A DNA stretch of 64,000 bases from Paracidovorax valerianellae. Lineage in GTDB: Bacteria > Pseudomonadota > Gammaproteobacteria > Burkholderiales > Burkholderiaceae_C. A program made the position numbers and the translations under genes. Below the pieces are notes generated by a model. It was not told the DNA's origin, searched no databases, and was given only the letters and a program-made list of their open reading frames with translations. The DNA lies in assembly GCF_900102625.1 (NCBI RefSeq), contig NZ_FMZC01000018.1, forward strand, positions 19,916 to 83,915, given 5' to 3'. Positions 60,574 to 64,000 of the stretch are shown here, piece by piece (the first letter of the stretch is position 1; every line of letters starts with the position of its first letter).

Positions 60574-61686
60574 ATGAGCAGGAAGATCCGAGTGATCGTG
60601 GTGGACGATTCGGCGCTGGTGCGTAGCCTGCTGGCTGAAATCATCAATCGCCAGCGTGATATGGAGTGCATTGGAACCGCCAATGACCCATTGATTGCAC
60701 GAGAAATGATTCGGGAAATGAATCCCGATGTCATTACGCTGGACGTTGAGATGCCGCGCATGGACGGTATTGACTTCTTGGGTCGCCTCATGAGGCTGCG
60801 CCCCATGCCCGTCGTCATGATTTCCACCTTGACCGAGCGAGGTGCCGAGGTGACGATGAAGGCACTGGAACTCGGTGCTGTGGATTTTGTGGCCAAACCC
60901 CGGGTTGGTTTGTCCACTGGATTGAATGAACTGGCAACGCAGATCGTCGAGAAGATTCGTGTCGCGGCAGTTGCGAGGGTACGAAGGGCCCCTGTTCAGG
61001 ATTCGGCTCGCGCTCATTCTCCGGCCATCTCTACGCCGGACGGCTCCCACGCTCCAACCCATACAACGACACTTCTGGGCCGCCTGTCCACCGAGAAGTT
61101 GATTTGTATTGGCGCGTCTACCGGCGGAACTGAGGCTATCCGCGAAGTGTTGATGCAAATGCCTGCGGACTCGCCTGCGATCGTCATTACCCAGCACATG
61201 CCGCCTGGCTTCACAACGAGTTTTGCCGCAAGACTCAACGGTCTATGCCAGATCACCGTGAAAGAGGCGTCGAGTGGAGAGCGGATTTTGCCGGGTCATG
61301 CATACATCGCACCCGGCGGAAAACAATTTCACCTTGCCCGCAGTGGAGCCAACTATGTTGCCGTTGTCGACGATGGGCCTCCTGTCAACAGGCATAAGCC
61401 ATCGGTAGAGGTTTTGTTCAAGTCGGCGGCTGCTGTAGCAGGGCGCAATGTCTTCGGCATCATGCTTACGGGTATGGGAAATGACGGAGCTGCCGCAATG
61501 CGAGAAATGAAAGACGCGGGTAGCTATAACTACGTGCAGGATGAGGCCAGCTGCATTGTTTTCGGCATGCCTCGCGAAGCCATCGCTCATGGTGCTGCGG
61601 ACGAGGTATTGCCCTTAACGCAAATTGCATCAGCATTGATTGCCCGGCTGCGGGGAGCGACGGACCGATTGCACCATCGCATCTGA
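60574..61686 (+). CDS. cheB: Chemotaxis methylesterase CheB
   Basis: 370 residues from ATG 60574 (GAGG upstream). Receiver domain with Asp57 ([11 protein letters not shown]), linker of about 45 residues, and the esterase domain with Ser182 ([13 protein letters not shown]), His208 (ITQHMPPGF) and Asp304 (LTGMGNDGA). CheA phosphorylation activates it to demethylate receptors. Last gene of the operon; it converges with uup 23 bp away. Confidence 0.96.
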   Translation: MSRKIRVIVVDDSALVRSLLAEIINRQRDMECIGTANDPLIAREMIREMNPDVITLDVEMPRMDGIDFLGRLMRLRPMPVVMISTLTERGAEVTMKALELGAVDFVAKPRVGLSTGLNELATQIVEKIRVAAVARVRRAPVQDSARAHSPAISTPDGSHAPTHTTTLLGRLSTEKLICIGASTGGTEAIREVLMQMPADSPAIVITQHMPPGFTTSFAARLNGLCQITVKEASSGERILPGHAYIAPGGKQFHLARSGANYVAVVDDGPPVNRHKPSVEVLFKSAAAVAGRNVFGIMLTGMGNDGAAAMREMKDAGSYNYVQDEASCIVFGMPREAIAHGAADEVLPLTQIASALIARLRGATDRLHHRI

Positions 61687-61709
61687 TCTTCGGCTCCTCA
61701 CTGCTTGAA

Positions 61710-63596
61710 TCAAGCACCCAAAGCAGTCCAACGCTCCAAGGAAAGCATCAACTGTTTTTCGATCTCGCCTTCGCGAGCATGGAGCGATGCAGCTTTAGCG
61801 CCGTCTTTTACATACAAGGAACCATCTGCCAATTCCGCTTGGATGGTTTGCTGTTCTGCTTCAAGCGCAGCGATTTGCGTGGGAAGTTGTTCTAGCTCTC
61901 GTTGCTCCTTGTAGCTCAGCTTCTTTTTCGCTTGCTGCTCTGGCTTCTTCAGTGATTCCGTCACGACCGGCCCGGCAGAAGCTTTCGCGGTAGTCGGGGC
62001 AATGGCGTTGAGTGCTCGGCTACGACGCGATTGAGTAAGCCAGTCTTGAACCCCTCCTTCGTATTCTCGCCAAAGCCCATCTCCTTCGTAAGCAATGGTG
62101 CTGGTGACCACGTTGTCTAGGAAGGTCCGATCGTGGCTTACCAGAAATACCGTGCCGTCGTACATCTGAAGCAACTCCTCGAGCAGGTCTAGCGTATCGA
62201 TGTCGAGATCGTTCGTGGGCTCGTCAAGTACCAGCACGTTGGCAGGACGTGCGAAGAGGCGTGCTAGCAACAACCGGTTTCGTTCGCCCCCCGAAAGAGA
62301 TCGCACCGGAGAATGTGCGCGAGCTGGAGAGAAGAGAAAGTCCCCGAGATAGCTTTTGACGTGTTTACGCTGGCTACCAATTTCAATCCATTCGCTACCT
62401 GGACTGATGAAGTCCTCAAGGGTTGCATCTAAGTTGATGGAGTGGCGCATCTGATCGAAGTACGCGACCTGTAACTTGCCACCTCTCCGAACCGTACCTT
62501 CATCGGGCGCTAAGTCGCCGAGGATGAGTTTTAGAAGCGTGGTCTTTCCAGCCCCGTTAGGGCCAATCAAGCCGACCTTGTCGCCACGCAGGATCGTCCC
62601 AGTGAAGCCTTTGACGATCGCTTTATCGCCAAAAGATTTTTTGACATCTGAGAGTTCAGCGACGATTTTTCCTTGGTAACCGTTCTGTGCGCCTGATGCG
62701 AGGTCCATTTTTACGCTGCCTAGCACTTCTCTTCGAGCATTGCGATCAGCACGTAAAGCTTCAAGGCGCCCAATGCGACTCTGGCTCCGGGTTCTTCGTG
62801 CCTCGACCCCTTTTCGAACCCAAACTTCTTCTTGTGCAAGTAGCTTGTCAGCTTTTGCAGAGATGACTGCCTCTTGCGCAAGTTGCTCACTTTTTTGAAT
62901 AACGTATTGAGCAAAATTTCCTGGATAGGAACGAAGATGCCCCCGGTCAAGCTCGACGATTCTTGTGGCTACTCTGTCTAGAAATGAGCGATCGTGCGTG
63001 ATGGTGATCACACTTCCCTTGAAATCGGTCAACAAGTCTTCAAGCCACTCAATTGAGTCCAGATCAAGATGGTTGGTAGGCTCGTCAAGCAGTAGCACGT
63101 CGGGACGGGTAACTAAAGCTTGGGCGAGCGCCACTCTTTTCCTCGTGCCCCCAGACAGAGTGCTCACGATGGAATCGGCATCCAGGCGAAGGCGCTGAAG
63201 GGTCTCTTCCACTCGTTGCTCCCAGTTCCATGCGTCGTACGCTTCTATCTGGGACTGCAAAACATCGAGATCCAATCCAGGTTCGCCAGAAAGATATTTC
63301 TCTCTCAGCTGCGCGACCGCCTGTAGCCCTTCGGACACAGCGGCAAAAACACTGGCACTCATCTCGAGCGCAGGCTCTTGTGCAACATAAGCAACTCGAA
63401 GGCCTTGCTGAAGCTGCATGGCTCCGTCATCAGGTTTGGCAAGGCCGCCTAGGATCTTCAGCAGTGATGACTTCCCAGCGCCATTGCGCCCGATGAGTCC
63501 GACACGCTCACCCGCCTCCAGAGAAAATCCAGCATGGTCTAGTAGTGCAACATGCCCAAAGGCCAGTTGGGCGTCAAGTAAGGTAATAAGTGCCAT
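61710..63596 (-). CDS. uup: ABC-F family ATPase Uup
   Basis: 628 residues with two ABC domains and no membrane helices: Walker A GRNGAGKSSLL and GPNGAGKTTLL, signatures LSGGTRKRVALAQAL and LSGGERNRLLLARLF, Walker B LLLDEPTNHLDLDSIEW and LVLDEPTNDLDIDTLDL, an interdomain linker (about 240-300), and a C-terminal coiled coil (LSYKEQRELEQLPTQIAALEAEQQTI). This layout fits Uup, which acts on ribosomes or on DNA excision, rather than the shorter EttA. Not part of the motility system. Confidence 0.92.
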   Translation of the reverse strand: MALITLLDAQLAFGHVALLDHAGFSLEAGERVGLIGRNGAGKSSLLKILGGLAKPDDGAMQLQQGLRVAYVAQEPALEMSASVFAAVSEGLQAVAQLREKYLSGEPGLDLDVLQSQIEAYDAWNWEQRVEETLQRLRLDADSIVSTLSGGTRKRVALAQALVTRPDVLLLDEPTNHLDLDSIEWLEDLLTDFKGSVITITHDRSFLDRVATRIVELDRGHLRSYPGNFAQYVIQKSEQLAQEAVISAKADKLLAQEEVWVRKGVEARRTRSQSRIGRLEALRADRNARREVLGSVKMDLASGAQNGYQGKIVAELSDVKKSFGDKAIVKGFTGTILRGDKVGLIGPNGAGKTTLLKLILGDLAPDEGTVRRGGKLQVAYFDQMRHSINLDATLEDFISPGSEWIEIGSQRKHVKSYLGDFLFSPARAHSPVRSLSGGERNRLLLARLFARPANVLVLDEPTNDLDIDTLDLLEELLQMYDGTVFLVSHDRTFLDNVVTSTIAYEGDGLWREYEGGVQDWLTQSRRSRALNAIAPTTAKASAGPVVTESLKKPEQQAKKKLSYKEQRELEQLPTQIAALEAEQQTIQAELADGSLYVKDGAKAASLHAREGEIEKQLMLSLERWTALGA

Positions 63597-63773
63597 AGCT
63601 CAATTATCCGGGCTAGCTTTAAATGTCTTCGCTCTTACGCCATGAGAGCCGAAATAGACATCTTCCTGTCATCGAATTCCTACGTTGCAGGGGTTTGTGG
63701 TCTATACTAGCGGGCTTGGCAGGAGGGAAGGGCGATGCAAGTTGTCTGGAGTGTCTGACAAGAAAGGTTGGTT

Positions 63774-63907
63774 TTGAGTTGTGGCCGGGTAAAAATTCGG
63801 TATATAATTCGAGGCTTCGCTGGTTGGGTTGATTGCTGAAAGTGGCAGTTGATCAAAAAAGCGAAAGACCTTCAAGTTTGACAGGACTTAAAAAAACCTG
63901 TTAGAAT
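63774..63907 (+). promoter_or_regulatory. Tandem sigma-70 promoters of a downstream rRNA operon
   Basis: Upstream promoter: TTGTGG (63779-63784), 18 bp, TATAAT (63803-63808). Downstream promoter: TTGACA (63878-63883), 18 bp, TAGAAT (63902-63907). Both are followed by the same 11-mer AATTCGAGGCT and a similar GCTGRTTG segment, 99 bp apart, so the second arose by duplication. No gene follows before the window ends. The rRNA assignment rests on the leader described next. Confidence 0.7.
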
Positions 63908-64000
63908 TCGAGGCTCTGCTGATTGCGGTAGAGTTTGAAACAAAGAAGAAATTCTGGTTTCGGTTCCTTAAAAATATACAGCCGATAAGCGTGGGCGTTT
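63908..64000 (+). other. Leader of a 16S rRNA operon (5' part only)
   Basis: Contains GTTCCTTAAAAA (63963-63974), which resembles the rrn boxA antitermination element, and then ACAGCCGATAAGCGTGGGCG, a sequence I recall from the region just upstream of 16S genes in Comamonadaceae. The mature 16S RNA is outside the window. The 178 bp between 63597 and 63774 show no gene. Confidence 0.6.

Noticed and set aside
63981..63989. GCCGATAAG as a sigma-28 -10 box
   Set aside because: No TAAAGTTT-like element 11 bp upstream, and the sequence is part of the rRNA leader.
1..64000. CRISPR arrays, insertion sequences, prophage or tRNA genes
   Set aside because: I found no spaced direct repeats, transposase-like proteins, phage genes or convincing tRNA folds while reading both strands.

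Overview
The window is a high-GC chromosomal segment of a betaproteobacterium. The flagellar gene order (flgBCDEFG, flhB-flhA-flhF-fliA, fliDST, fliE/fliF-fliR), the CheZ-dependent chemotaxis set and the rRNA leader at the right edge look like the Comamonadaceae, probably Acidovorax or a close relative. That placement is inferred from gene content and sequence style, not from a database search.

Layout. 1-4355: minus-strand flgB-flgC-flgD-flgE-flgF-flgG (flgG runs off the left edge). 4570-6158: plus-strand flgA, flgM, flgN, ending in a strong bidirectional hairpin. 6271-12543: minus-strand flhB-flhA-flhF-degenerate flhG-like gene-fliA, with overlapping stop/start codons at the flhB/flhA, flhA/flhF and flhF/flhG-like junctions. 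12807-15703: minus-strand motA-motB-cheY-cheZ. 15947-23516: plus-strand sugar operon (TPR/GT41-type glycosyltransferase, DegT aminotransferase, rfbF, rfbG, rfbH, a 3,5-epimerase-like protein, a 4-ketoreductase-like SDR). 35829-23548: minus-strand operon read towards it (ACP, KAS III, two FabG-like SDRs, three hexapeptide acyltransferases, two Rieske oxygenases, two FkbM methyltransferases, a WavE-like glycosyltransferase, a flavoprotein). 35928-38768: two near-identical flagellin genes, divergently arranged. 38926-41236: fliD, fliS, fliT. 41580-53278: fliE (minus), then the plus-strand fliF-G-H-I-J-K and fliL-M-N-O-P-Q-R clusters. 53295-55054: a two-component pair. 55206-61686: chemotaxis operon (CheZ-like small protein, cheY, cheA, cheW, cheR, cheD, cheB). 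61710-63596: uup-type ABC-F ATPase. 63597-64000: tandem promoters and leader of an rRNA operon whose 16S gene lies beyond the window.

How the parts work together. Almost every gene serves the flagellum: the export gate (FlhAB, FliPQR, FliHIJ, FliO), basal body (FliE-G, FlgB-D, FlgF-G), hook (FlgE, FlgD, FliK), filament (two flagellins, FliD, with chaperones FliS/FliT/FlgN), stator (MotAB), switch (FliGMN), checkpoint (FliA/FlgM) and chemotaxis signalling. About 20 kb of sugar and acyl chemistry lies between motA and the first flagellin, as in the flagellin glycosylation islands of Pseudomonas. It contains a complete small acyl-making module (ACP, KAS III, two ketoreductases), acyltransferases and a CDP-3,6-dideoxyhexose pathway. 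The part I find most unusual is a duplicated acyltransferase plus Rieske-oxygenase module inside this island. My reading is that it makes an oxidised or hydroxylated N-acyl dideoxy-sugar for flagellin, but this is inference.
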